Origin: DATLMR01 sp035634255
Lineage (GTDB): Bacteria > Acidobacteriota > Blastocatellia > UBA7656
Reading direction: 5' to 3'
Assembly (NCBI GenBank): GCA_035634255.1
Contig: DASQDI010000043.1
Coordinates: 45,399 to 109,398 of the forward strand
DNA: 64,000 nt
Shown: positions 24,070 to 32,259 of the stretch, in pieces
Layout of the letters: every line of letters starts with the position of its first letter
Numbering within the stretch: position 1 is the first letter of the stretch
Position numbers and translations under genes: made by a program
The notes under the pieces: generated by a model
The model's database searches: none
The model's input: the letters and a program-made list of their open reading frames with translations, nothing else
What the model was told of the DNA's origin: nothing

Positions 24070-25107
24070 TCATTTCAGAGCTTTCACGTCTATCCCCAGG
24101 TTCTTGATCTTCGTGTTGAGGGTGGTCGGCTTCAGGCCGAGAAGCCGCGCGGCCTTGTACTGCACGCCCTGGCACTGCTTCAGGGCGGCGGAGAGGAGAG
24201 AGATTTCGAACTGCCTGACCTGCTCCGACATGTCCATGCCCGGCGCAGGGACCGCCGCGCAGCCGGGCGAGGCCGCCTCCTGAAGGTGCGGCGGCAGGAA
24301 GCTGCTGTCCATCCGGGGCGGCTTCTGCTGTTGGAGCATGTAGCTGATCACCCTCTTCAGCTCGCCCACGTTCCCCGGCCAGTCGTGGCGCACCAGCAGG
24401 GCGAGCGTCTCGGGGGAGATGTCGCGCTCCTCTTTGCCGAGCTGCGCGCACAGGCGCTTAATGAAGTACCTGCTGAGAGGCTCGATGTCGGCGGTGCGCT
24501 CGCGGAGGGGCGGGACGAAGAGTTTATCGCTGACGAAATTCTCCGGCCCTTCGGGCGACGAGCCCGCCTGACCGGTCCTGGTGAAGCCGAGTATGATTCG
24601 AGCGTTGGCGGGCTCGAAGGCGGTCCCGCCGACGCGGACGAACTTGCGGTCATAAATCAGCCGCGCGATCTTCGATTGGAGGGAGGGGGCGAACCCGGAG
24701 ACTCCGCATATGTAGAGCGTCCCGCCCTCGGCCGACTCGACCAGGCCGCTTTGCAGGTAGTCCCGGCCCGGCGAGAGCGTGCGCGCGGACCCGAACAGCG
24801 CCGCTTCAATCGATTCGGGCGAGACCTGGTGGCAGGAGATGGTGACGAACGGCCCCTGCGCGCGCGCGCTGCTTTTATGAATAAGGCGGGCGATGAGCTT
24901 CTTCCCGGTCCCCGGCTCGCCTTCTATGATTAAAGGATTATCGTGTGTGGCGTGAGCCGCGATCACCGAGCGGGCGTCCTCCGCCCACTCGCCGACGCCG
25001 ACCAGCTTCTCTTTAATCAGCTGCTCGGGCCGGGTCCCCGGCTCATTCCAGTTCCAGCGCCGCGTGTTATCTTCTATGTATTCACCATCCTGAATCTGCA
25101 TAGCCAC
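24070..25107 (-). CDS. AAA+/Fis regulator of the sigma-54 activator family lacking GAFTGA and Walker B acids
   Basis: 345 residues from a GTG at 25107, chosen because AAGGAGG lies 8 bases upstream (an ATG at 25101 is the alternative). There is no receiver or GAF domain, only a short lead. Walker A is present (GEPGTGKKLIARLIH), as are LRERTADIEPLSRYFI, HDWPGNVGELKRVISY and a C-terminal Fis-type helix-turn-helix (YKAARLLGLKPTTLNTKIK). Where the family has GAFTGA for touching sigma-54 this protein has TLSPGRD, and Walker B reads GGTLYICGV instead of GGTLFLDEI. It therefore probably does not activate sigma-54 by ATP hydrolysis and may bind DNA as a sigma-70-type regulator, as TyrR does. Confidence 0.85.
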   Translation of the reverse strand: MAMQIQDGEYIEDNTRRWNWNEPGTRPEQLIKEKLVGVGEWAEDARSVIAAHATHDNPLIIEGEPGTGKKLIARLIHKSSARAQGPFVTISCHQVSPESIEAALFGSARTLSPGRDYLQSGLVESAEGGTLYICGVSGFAPSLQSKIARLIYDRKFVRVGGTAFEPANARIILGFTRTGQAGSSPEGPENFVSDKLFVPPLRERTADIEPLSRYFIKRLCAQLGKEERDISPETLALLVRHDWPGNVGELKRVISYMLQQQKPPRMDSSFLPPHLQEAASPGCAAVPAPGMDMSEQVRQFEISLLSAALKQCQGVQYKAARLLGLKPTTLNTKIKNLGIDVKALK

Positions 25108-25474
25108 TTCTGTATTCCTCCTTAAATCCAGAGGGTCTTCACTTTCGCCCAATGGTGTGATTAGTCCACGAGCCGCGTAGAGTTTAATGACGCCATCCGA
25201 AATAGTGAATATCTTTGGTATGAAGCCACAGGATACCGGTCTGAATTGGCCCGAACGTGTGACGAGCCGCTAGCTATTCACAATATATTTACAACTGCCC
25301 GGCGCGAAACGAACGCGACGGATTATGGGCCGAGGCAGAGCCTCAGTTATTCCCGTCGGTTTTTTGTTACGGGCAGGGGGCTTTTGTGGGGGCTTAAAGC
25401 GCGCGTGACCGCAATCGACACGGGGGGCCGAGAGCGAAAGCCGTAGCCTGAAGCCTTCGCGACGGGGCCCGAGT
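25108..25474. other. Intergenic region between two minus-strand regulators
   Basis: 367 bases, richer in A and T than the surroundings. It should contain the promoter of the AAA+/Fis regulator. I see only a small hairpin (GAGGCAGAGCCTC near 25333) and no credible gene. Confidence 0.35.
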
Positions 25475-26254
25475 CTATAGAGATTTTCCGACAAGCTCGT
25501 TCAGCTTGTCCCTGTAACTCCGGCTGAGCGTGAGCTGAACTCCGTCCTGCAAAATGACACGGTACTCTCCGTGGAACCAGGGTTGGAGCTCCTGAATCCG
25601 GTTGATGTTGACGATGGCCGAGCGGTGTATCCGCAGGAACCTCTTTGGGTCGAGCTGGTTCTCCAGAGAGCTGATCGCGTCCCTGAGCAGGTACGACTCC
25701 TTGCCCGAGTGGAGGCGCACGTAATTGCCCTCGGCTTCGAGCCAGTCGATCTCTTCCGTCTTGATGAAGAAGATGTGCCCGTTGGTCCTTATAACGAGGC
25801 GCTCCAGGTACTCGGGCTTGTTCTTGATCTCATTGAGCGCGGCGAGCACCCGCTCCGTGAGGCTCTTGTTCCGCTCCCCGAACACGTGCTGCTTGGCGCG
25901 CTCGATGGCCTTGGAGAACCGCTCCCTGTCGAACGGCTTCAGGAGGTAATCGAGCGCGTAGACTTCGAAGGCTTTAACCGCGTACTGGTCGTAAGCCGTG
26001 ATGAAGATGACGCAGGGGATCTCGGAGGGTTCCAGGGCCTCAAGCACCCCGAACCCGTCGGTGCCGGGCATCTGAATGTCCAGGAGGAGGAGGTCGGGGC
26101 GGCTGGTTCTGACTGCCTCTATGGCGTCGTCCCCGTTTGAACAATCTCCGATAATTTCGATCTGGGGGTCAGCGCGAAGCATCTCGCGAATCCTCTCGCG
26201 AGCCAACGGTTCATCATCCACGATTAGCAACTTTAAACGCGCCGTTTCCTCCAT
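25475..26254 (-). CDS. LytTR-family response regulator
   Basis: 259 residues. Receiver domain about 8-125: LIVDDEPLARERIREML (acidic pocket), LLLDIQMPGTDGF (phospho-acceptor aspartate), ITAYDQYAVKAF and DYLLKPF (conserved lysine). LytTR DNA-binding domain about 150-255: FFIKTEEIDWLEAEGNYVRL, FLRIHRSAIVNINRI and the ending LTLSRSYRDKLNELVG. It would bind direct repeats upstream of target genes. The ATG at 26254 (GAAGG upstream) lies 41 bases inside the end of the kinase gene, so translation is coupled and the two form a cognate pair. Targets are unknown. Confidence 0.92.
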   Translation of the reverse strand: MEETARLKLLIVDDEPLARERIREMLRADPQIEIIGDCSNGDDAIEAVRTSRPDLLLLDIQMPGTDGFGVLEALEPSEIPCVIFITAYDQYAVKAFEVYALDYLLKPFDRERFSKAIERAKQHVFGERNKSLTERVLAALNEIKNKPEYLERLVIRTNGHIFFIKTEEIDWLEAEGNYVRLHSGKESYLLRDAISSLENQLDPKRFLRIHRSAIVNINRIQELQPWFHGEYRVILQDGVQLTLSRSYRDKLNELVGKSL

Positions 26255-27392
26255 TTACCTTCCCCCAGTACGCTCTATAACGCTCCTTCATCGGAATAGG
26301 TTCAGTTTTGAATGGGATTTCCAGAATCACCGTTAGTCCACCTAAAGGGGCGTTCGCCATGTCGAGTCTATGGTCACTGCCATACAAGTGTTCCAGACGC
26401 GCCTGCGTGTTGGCAAGTCCCAACCCCTCTTTGAACGAGCCGCCCGCCCGCTCTTGCAGGCCGGGGCCGTTGTCGGTCACCTCGACCTGGAGCGACCCGT
26501 CGCGGCGCGAGGCATGGATCCTGATGCGGCCGGGGCCCGCGTGCGCGGAGATGCCGTGCTTGATGGCGTTCTCGACGAGGGGTTGCAGGATCAGGTTAGG
26601 CAGGCGGGCCTGGAGCGCCTGCGGCTCGATGTCCATCTGCACCTTGAGCCGGTCCTGGAACCGGATGCGCTCGATCTCCAGGTAGCATTTGAGGAACTCG
26701 ATCTCCTCCTGAAGGGAGACCTCCTGGTTCCCCGAATTTTCGAGCGTGATCCGCAGAAAATCCCCCAGGCGCGCGATCATCTTGTCGGCGGCGTCCACGT
26801 CCTTGTAGAGCAGGGCGGAGATGGAGTGGAGGGTGTTGAAAAGGAAGTGCGGCTGGAGCTGCATCTTGAGCGCCTGGAGCTGCGCCTGCGCGAGCATGGC
26901 TTCGAGCTGCGACGCCCTCAGCTCGCCCTCCCTGTAGCGCCTGTAATAGTCGAGCCCGTTATCGACGAGGAGGATGACCCAGTAAGTCATCATCCCATAA
27001 TCGAAGAACGAGTAGGCGAGCCGGACCATCCTCGCGAGCGAGAACGGCCTCTCCGGCGTGGCGAAGTAAGCCGTGTAGATCAGGTCGTGGAAGGCGACCA
27101 TCGTGAAGCCGATGAGGGTGCCGAAGAAGATGTGAATCAGGAGGCTGCGGTACCACCTCGCGCGCTCGATGCGGAAGCGGCGGCTGAGCCAGAGCATCAG
27201 GGGAGTCAACAGGGCCCAGAGGTAGGCGTAACTCAGTTCCAGCAGGAGCGCGTCGTACCAGGCCATGGGGCGGGTCGTGCGGCTCGTAGCCAGGTATTGC
27301 TGGCTCGCGAACAGGAGCCCGAAAAGGGTCCAGATGCCCGTGATCAGCCCCCACCGGAACCAGCGGTGACGCCAAATTCTCTCAAGTTCCAT
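26214..27392 (-). CDS. LytS/YehU-type membrane sensor histidine kinase
   Basis: 392 residues from the ATG at 27392 with GAGG 5 bases upstream; an upstream in-frame ATG at 27428 has no ribosome site. Four or so membrane segments fill residues 1-150 (for example FRWGLITGIWTLFGLLF and YAYLWALLTPLMLWL). A coiled linker follows, then the His_kinase motif QLQPHFLFNTLHSISALLY with the phosphorylated histidine. The ATPase domain has NLILQPLVENAIKHGIS and VTDNGPGLQE. The signal is unknown; with no extracellular sensor domain it may sense through the membrane segments. It partners the LytTR regulator. Confidence 0.9.
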   Translation of the reverse strand: MELERIWRHRWFRWGLITGIWTLFGLLFASQQYLATSRTTRPMAWYDALLLELSYAYLWALLTPLMLWLSRRFRIERARWYRSLLIHIFFGTLIGFTMVAFHDLIYTAYFATPERPFSLARMVRLAYSFFDYGMMTYWVILLVDNGLDYYRRYREGELRASQLEAMLAQAQLQALKMQLQPHFLFNTLHSISALLYKDVDAADKMIARLGDFLRITLENSGNQEVSLQEEIEFLKCYLEIERIRFQDRLKVQMDIEPQALQARLPNLILQPLVENAIKHGISAHAGPGRIRIHASRRDGSLQVEVTDNGPGLQERAGGSFKEGLGLANTQARLEHLYGSDHRLDMANAPLGGLTVILEIPFKTEPIPMKERYRAYWGKVNGGNGAFKVANRG

Positions 27393-27428
27393 TTCTACCT
27401 CGGCCAGGGAAGTTACGCTCGGCGGCAT

Positions 27429-27977
27429 GGTTGGACATGCCGGCCTGGGCTCGGATTCTTTGACGCGCGATTCTGAATGTTGATTCTACATCGAACGACG
27501 ACTCTATAGCGCGTTGTGGCCCTCTCGTAACTGGTATAGAATATTCGCCCTATCCCGCGAAAATGGGAAGCGAGCCGTGACGAATCGGTTCCATAGTGTG
27601 ACGAGAAGGCCCGGAGGTGCGTCGAACAGCCTCGACCGAGCAGGACCGACCATCGAGATCAGGGAATCCCGGACCCGGATCACTCGCTCGATTCGTATTT
27701 ATGGATTCTATCCAGTGCGAACTCGGTCCCGCGCTGCGCGCGGCCTCTGTTCTGACGGCAGAAGCCGTTTATAATCCAAATGGCCCGATTTAGCAATGCA
27801 TTCCGGTAAATTTCTTTCCCGGCCCGCGCCGGCGGGGCGGGCAACAGAACGGGGACGCGGGCACATCACAACTCACAGGCCGATGCCCTATCCATGCTAT
27901 ATTGCCGGTATGAGGTCCGGCGCGCTTCGGCGCGCGGGACGCAAGACCTCGGACATTTAGAACAGGAGTTCCTCATC
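27429..27977. other. Divergent intergenic region before the aminopeptidase
   Basis: About 550 bases with no credible gene; short open frames here are Arg-rich and lack ribosome sites. A possible -10 box TATATT lies at 27898-27903 for the aminopeptidase. A hairpin with a UUCG loop follows at 27915-27940 inside the leader: GTCC-GCGCGC pairs with GCGCGC-GGAC with one mismatch. TATAGA near 27534 is another weak promoter candidate. Confidence 0.4.
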
Positions 27978-29852
27978 ATGCTACCATGTGCTATCCTGCT
28001 ATTTCTTTTATTATTCTCTCTGACGCCTCAACCCATGCTTGCACAAGACAGACCCGAAGAGACCAGAGACCATCACTCTTACTCGAACCCCGAACAGATC
28101 AGGGTCAAACACATAGACCTCGACTGGGACGTCCTGTTCGACCAGAAGGTATTGAAGGGCTCCGCGGTGCTCACCCTTGATCGAGCTACTTCGGCGGCCG
28201 CCCCGCTCGTGCTCGACACGAGGGAGCTGACCATCTCGAAGGCCGAAGCGTCGGCCGACGGCAGGAGCTACGCGGACGCGAAATTCAGTCTCGGGAAAGC
28301 GGACCCCATTCTGGGCGCGCCCCTGACGGTCGAGCTCCCCGCGAAGGCCACGCGCGTTCGCATCACTTACTCCACGAGCCCGAAGGCGTCGGGCCTTCAG
28401 TGGCTCGAGCCCCAGCAGACGGGTGGCAAGAAGTACCCGTTCATGTTCTCTCAGTCTCAGGCGATTCACGCGCGAAGCTGGATACCTTTGCAGGACTCCC
28501 CGAAAGTGCGCGTGACCTACACGGCCCGCGTGCGCACGCCCCGCGAGCTGCTCGCCGTGATGAGCGCGGAGAATGACCCGAAGGCCGCGCGCGACGGCGA
28601 CTACACCCTGAAGATGACCCAGCCGGTCCCCTCCTACCTGATAGCGCTCGCCGTGGGCGACCTCTCGTTCCGCCCGCTCGGGAAGCGCACGGGCGTGTAC
28701 GCCGAGCATTCCGTCATCGACAAGGCGGCGAAGGAGCTTTCGGACACGGAGAAGATGATGGAGGAGACTGAGAAGATTTACGGGCCTTACAGGTGGGGCC
28801 GGTACGACCTGCTCATACTCCCCCCCAGCTTCCCCTTCGGAGGCATGGAGAACCCGCGCCTCACTTTCGCCACGCCCACGATACTGGCCGGAGACAAGAG
28901 CCTCGTCTCCCTCATCGCGCACGAGCTCGCCCATTCATGGTCGGGCAATCTCGTGACCAACGCGACGTGGAGAGACTTCTGGCTCAACGAAGGATTCACC
29001 GTCTACCTTGAGAGGCGCATACAGGAGGCCGTCTACGGGCGCGGGCGCGAAGAGATGGAGGCCGTGCTCGGGCGGCAGGACGTGGAGCGAGAGATGTCCA
29101 CGCTCGACGACAGGGATGAGATTCTCTACGTGGACCTGAAGGGCCGCGACCCCGACGAAGGCTTCACGCAGGTCCCTTACGAAAAAGGCGCGCTCTTTTT
29201 GAGGCACCTCGAAGAGACCTTCGGGCGCGAATCCTTCGACAAGTTCGTGCGCGGGTACTTCGACCACTTCGCTTTCCAGAGCATCACCACGGCGCAGTTC
29301 GTCGATTACCTTAAGAAGAACCTGCTGGACAAGAACCCGCAGCTCGCGGCGAAGGTCCCGGTCGAAGAGTGGATATACCGGCCCGGCATTCCCGAGTCGG
29401 CCCCCCGCGCCGTGTCGGACGCCTTCCCGAAAGTCGAGCAGCAGGCCGCGGCCTGGGTGAAGGGCGAGGTCCGCGCCTCCGACCTGAAGGCCTCCGCGTG
29501 GACGACTCAGGAGTGGCTCCACTTCCTGAGGCACCTGCCGGAGCAGCTGGACAAATCGAAGATGGAAGAGCTGGACAAAGCGTTCCGGCTGACGAGCACG
29601 GGCAACTCGGAGGTCGCGCACCAGTGGCTTCTGATAGCGATCCGGTACCGGTACGAGCCCGCTTACCCGAGGCTCGAAGAGTACCTGACAGGCATAGGCC
29701 GCCGGAAGCTTATAAAGCCGCTTTACGACGAATTGGTCAAGACTCCCGAAGGCCGCGAGCGGGCGATGAACATCTATCGAAAGGCCCGGCCCGGCTATCA
29801 CCCAATCGCCGTAACGACGCTCGACGAGGTGGTCAATTGGAGCGGGAAGTGA
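27978..29852 (+). CDS. Secreted M1-family aminopeptidase (leukotriene A4 hydrolase-like)
   Basis: 624 residues from the ATG at 27978, chosen because it opens a signal peptide (MLPCAILLFLLLFSLTPQP, cleavage near MLAQ) and has AGGAG 9 bases upstream. FGGMENP at 288-293 is the exopeptidase motif that grips the free amino end. HELAHSWSGN at 315-324 and E338 form the zinc site HExxHx18E. The helical C-terminal domain matches the leukotriene A4 hydrolase/cold-active aminopeptidase branch rather than PepN. It removes N-terminal residues from peptides in the periplasm or outside, which would supply amino acids. It ends against a shared terminator with the PP2C gene. Confidence 0.93.
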   Translation: MLPCAILLFLLLFSLTPQPMLAQDRPEETRDHHSYSNPEQIRVKHIDLDWDVLFDQKVLKGSAVLTLDRATSAAAPLVLDTRELTISKAEASADGRSYADAKFSLGKADPILGAPLTVELPAKATRVRITYSTSPKASGLQWLEPQQTGGKKYPFMFSQSQAIHARSWIPLQDSPKVRVTYTARVRTPRELLAVMSAENDPKAARDGDYTLKMTQPVPSYLIALAVGDLSFRPLGKRTGVYAEHSVIDKAAKELSDTEKMMEETEKIYGPYRWGRYDLLILPPSFPFGGMENPRLTFATPTILAGDKSLVSLIAHELAHSWSGNLVTNATWRDFWLNEGFTVYLERRIQEAVYGRGREEMEAVLGRQDVEREMSTLDDRDEILYVDLKGRDPDEGFTQVPYEKGALFLRHLEETFGRESFDKFVRGYFDHFAFQSITTAQFVDYLKKNLLDKNPQLAAKVPVEEWIYRPGIPESAPRAVSDAFPKVEQQAAAWVKGEVRASDLKASAWTTQEWLHFLRHLPEQLDKSKMEELDKAFRLTSTGNSEVAHQWLLIAIRYRYEPAYPRLEEYLTGIGRRKLIKPLYDELVKTPEGRERAMNIYRKARPGYHPIAVTTLDEVVNWSGK

Positions 29853-29866
29853 TGAGGCATTCACGC

Positions 29867-29917
29867 GGAGGGCGGCGTGTGAAAGAGCTTCTCGCGCTCT
29901 TCACAGACCGCCCCTCC
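29867..29917. terminator. Bidirectional two-part hairpin between convergent genes
   Basis: An outer stem GGAGGGCGG/CCGCCCCTCC (29867-29875 with 29908-29917, one bulge) encloses an inner stem GTGAA(A)GAGC/GCTCTTCAC. It lies between the aminopeptidase (plus) and phosphatase (minus). Confidence 0.55.
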
Positions 29918-29922
29918 GGGCT

Positions 29923-31104
29923 CTAGCCGGCGGGAGTCTCTACCTGCTCCGCCGGCGGGGGAGGCGGAGGTTTGAGGTAGAGCTTATAGATGAAGAAGCC
30001 TGCGCCCCCGAGCAGCAGCAGAGAGATCAGGGCGAATATCAGGATCAGGGTGTAGTTCTTCTCCTCAGGCGCGGCCGTTGCGGGGATCGCCCCCACCGGC
30101 CCTCTCGCGGCCGTCTCTTCAGGCGTTTCGGCGGGCGTCTCCTGCGGGGGAGGCTCAACCCCCTCCCGCGGGGCATATGGGTCCGCCTCGGCCGCAGACT
30201 GGTTAAAAAACGGTATGAACTGCCGCGCGATTGTCGGGCCATCCTCAGTTTCGACTCTCGGATTGATCACTTTCAGGCTGCCGGTTATCGAAGAGCGGCC
30301 GACCGCCAGAGGCAGGCCCTCCCCTTCGAACCGGGCGATGATGACGGTTATGTTGTCTTCCCCGCCCCGCTCGTTAGCCGTCTCGATCAGGCTCTTGCAC
30401 GCGGACTGCAAGTCCGGCGATTCTCTTATCGCCTGATACATCTCGTGGGCGTCGATCTTGTTCGACAACCCGTCGCTGCAAAGCAGCAGGCAGTCGTCGC
30501 GGCATAGCTCGACCGAGGTCAGCACGACGTTGACTGTCGGCTGCGTGCCGAGCGCCTGCATGATCACGTTCTGGGGCACGCTGGCGGCCTGCTCCGGCCG
30601 TATGACCCCCGAGTCCAAAAGCATCTGCGCCAGGGATTGATCCTTGGTGATCTGCTTGATCTGATCCCCGCGCACGAGGTAAGCGCGCGAATCCCCCACC
30701 TGAGCTATGTAGGCGCTGCCGGAGTGTACGAGCACGGCGGTCACGGTCGCGCCCATCCCGGTGAGTTCGGGGTTCTGGCGCGCGTGCTCCCATATGCGCT
30801 CGTTGGCGAGCTCGGTCGCCTTCACGAGCCTCTCGTTGAGGGTCAGTTCGAGCGGCAGATCGTTCAGGGCTTCCCGTATGGTCTTGACCGCAAGCTCGCT
30901 GGCTATCTCGCCCGCCGCGGCCCCGCCCATGCCATCCGACACGACCATCATGCTGCCGCGCTCGCCGAGTTGATGCGGGTCCGCGTCGGAGCCCATATCG
31001 ACCCTCCCGGTGCTCAGGTCGGCGACGAGAAAAGCGTCCTCGTTCCCGGTCCGCTGCATGCCGACGTCGGTGCTGGCAAAGACTGAGACTATGACTTCAT
31101 CCAT
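29923..31104 (-). CDS. PP2C-family Ser/Thr protein phosphatase with C-terminal membrane anchor
   Basis: 393 residues from the ATG at 31104; upstream in-frame ATG and TTG codons overlap the preceding gene. PP2C motifs: DVGMQRTGNEDAFLV, VVSDGMGGAAAGEIAS (metal-binding DG), VGDSRAYLVRGDQI, LLCSDGLSNKI and GGEDNITVIIARF. After about 250 there is a Pro/Glu/Ala-rich linker, one membrane helix (about 355-377, LILIFALISLLLLGGAGFF) and a short Pro-rich tail. It removes phosphate from Ser/Thr kinase targets at the membrane. It follows the FHA gene by 16 bases, and FHA domains read phospho-threonine, so the pair looks like one signalling unit. No kinase gene is in the window. Confidence 0.92.
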   Translation of the reverse strand: MDEVIVSVFASTDVGMQRTGNEDAFLVADLSTGRVDMGSDADPHQLGERGSMMVVSDGMGGAAAGEIASELAVKTIREALNDLPLELTLNERLVKATELANERIWEHARQNPELTGMGATVTAVLVHSGSAYIAQVGDSRAYLVRGDQIKQITKDQSLAQMLLDSGVIRPEQAASVPQNVIMQALGTQPTVNVVLTSVELCRDDCLLLCSDGLSNKIDAHEMYQAIRESPDLQSACKSLIETANERGGEDNITVIIARFEGEGLPLAVGRSSITGSLKVINPRVETEDGPTIARQFIPFFNQSAAEADPYAPREGVEPPPQETPAETPEETAARGPVGAIPATAAPEEKNYTLILIFALISLLLLGGAGFFIYKLYLKPPPPPPAEQVETPAG

Positions 31105-31120
31105 TGGCTGCCTCATGAGA

Positions 31121-32071
31121 TCAGAGTTCAAACTTGAACAGCTGTTTTCCGATGAGCACTACGTCGCCGGGCTGCAACTCGACTTCACCGCGTATCTTGA
31201 CGAAGGTGCCGTTGCGGCTGCCCTCGTCTTTCAGGATGAAACTCGACCCCCGCCTTATTATGCGCGCGTGACGCCCGGACATGAAGCCGTCGTGAGGGAA
31301 GGCTATGTCCCCGCTCGTCCTCCCCACGACCGTCTCGTCCTTCAACTCGAAGAGGTCGCCTTCCTGCCCACCCTCCATTATCAGGCGGAGCCGGCCTCTG
31401 GGCGGCACGGGCACGGAAGTCATCGCCACGGTCTCGGCCACGGGGATAGGCCCGCCGCAGACGGAGCAATAAGAGTTATTGATGCTGTTCTGCTTCCCGC
31501 ACTGCGGGCAGAACAGCCCTCCGCCGGCGGGCTCGGCGGGAGCGGGCACGCGCGCCTCTTCGGTCAGGGCGCTCGACGGCGAAGGCGCGTCGGCCGCCTG
31601 ACTCGCGGGAGCCTGCCCCTGCGGCGGCGACATTTCAGGAGCGCCCTGCCCGAGTCGCTCTGCTTCCACCACGACCGTGATGAGGTCCTGCGGAGATTTT
31701 AAGTCCTGCGCGGCCTTCGGGTCCGGCGGCGCGGGGCGGTCGGCGGTCGGCGGGACTTCTCGCGGCTGAGCTTCCCTCGGCGGAAGCTTCTTCCCGCAAT
31801 GCTGGCAGAAAGACCAGCCGACTTCGTTGGCGGTCTGACAGAACGGGCACGCCACGGCCTCCGAGCCTTCCCCGGCCGGGCCGACCAGTTCGGCCCCTTT
31901 GCCGGGCTGCGGCGCGGCGTTCCCCACGGGCACGACGACCGTGGGCGAGTTGGTGTCGATCTGCTCCACGGGAGAGTCGGCGGCGCGCTCGATGCCCAGG
32001 AAAGTCCCGCAAAGGCGGCAGGCATCGAGGTTCGCGTTGTTCCTGGCCCCGCACCGGGGACAGCTCGACAT
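31121..32071 (-). CDS. FHA-domain protein with three zinc ribbons
   Basis: 316 residues from the ATG at 32071 with AAGGAG 8 bases upstream. Three CxxC...CxxC zinc ribbons precede the FHA domain: CPRCGARNNANLDACRLCG (about 4-22), CPFCQTANEVGWSFCQHCG (about 72-90) and CPQCGKQNSINNSYCSVCG (about 185-203). Low-complexity Pro/Ala/Glu linkers lie between. The C-terminal FHA domain (about 225-315) has VVGRTSGDIAF, GFMSGRHARI and EGSRNGTFVKIRG, the phospho-threonine pocket. It likely recruits phosphorylated proteins for the PP2C phosphatase encoded next. The ribbons may bind protein or nucleic acid. Confidence 0.9.
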   Translation of the reverse strand: MSSCPRCGARNNANLDACRLCGTFLGIERAADSPVEQIDTNSPTVVVPVGNAAPQPGKGAELVGPAGEGSEAVACPFCQTANEVGWSFCQHCGKKLPPREAQPREVPPTADRPAPPDPKAAQDLKSPQDLITVVVEAERLGQGAPEMSPPQGQAPASQAADAPSPSSALTEEARVPAPAEPAGGGLFCPQCGKQNSINNSYCSVCGGPIPVAETVAMTSVPVPPRGRLRLIMEGGQEGDLFELKDETVVGRTSGDIAFPHDGFMSGRHARIIRRGSSFILKDEGSRNGTFVKIRGEVELQPGDVVLIGKQLFKFEL

Positions 32072-32104
32072 GTAAGAAACTCCTTCGATTGATTCCATTG
32101 CGCT

Positions 32105-32133
32105 ATTATACGTAAAGGCGAATTTGTTGAAAA
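32105..32133 (-). promoter_or_regulatory. Promoter for the FHA-phosphatase pair
   Basis: On the minus strand TTTTCA (32128-32133) and a perfect TATAAT (32105-32110) are 17 bases apart. Transcription would start near 32098, about 27 bases before the FHA start codon. Confidence 0.55.
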
Positions 32134-32170
32134 CTTGAAAGCTCAGCCCGCCCTTTTGACGCCGCCGACG

Positions 32171-32200
32171 TTGCCTGAATCGAGAGCCATCCTTTATAAG
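32171..32200 (+). promoter_or_regulatory. Promoter for zwf-opcA
   Basis: TTGCCT (32171-32176) and TATAAG (32195-32200) are 18 bases apart, 60 bases before the zwf start codon. Together with the FHA promoter this makes a compact divergent control region. Confidence 0.5.
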
Positions 32201-32259
32201 TTATGAAGCTGTCTCAGAGCATTGATTGAAACAGAAGCCCGCGGTCCGGAAGGAGCGAG

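Noticed and set aside
25246..25446. 66-codon plus-strand frame between the two regulators
   Set aside because: No ribosome site; composition like random high-GC sequence.
27514..27774. 86-codon plus-strand frame in the gap before the aminopeptidase
   Set aside because: Arg/Ser-rich, no ribosome site and no hydrophobic or conserved segment.
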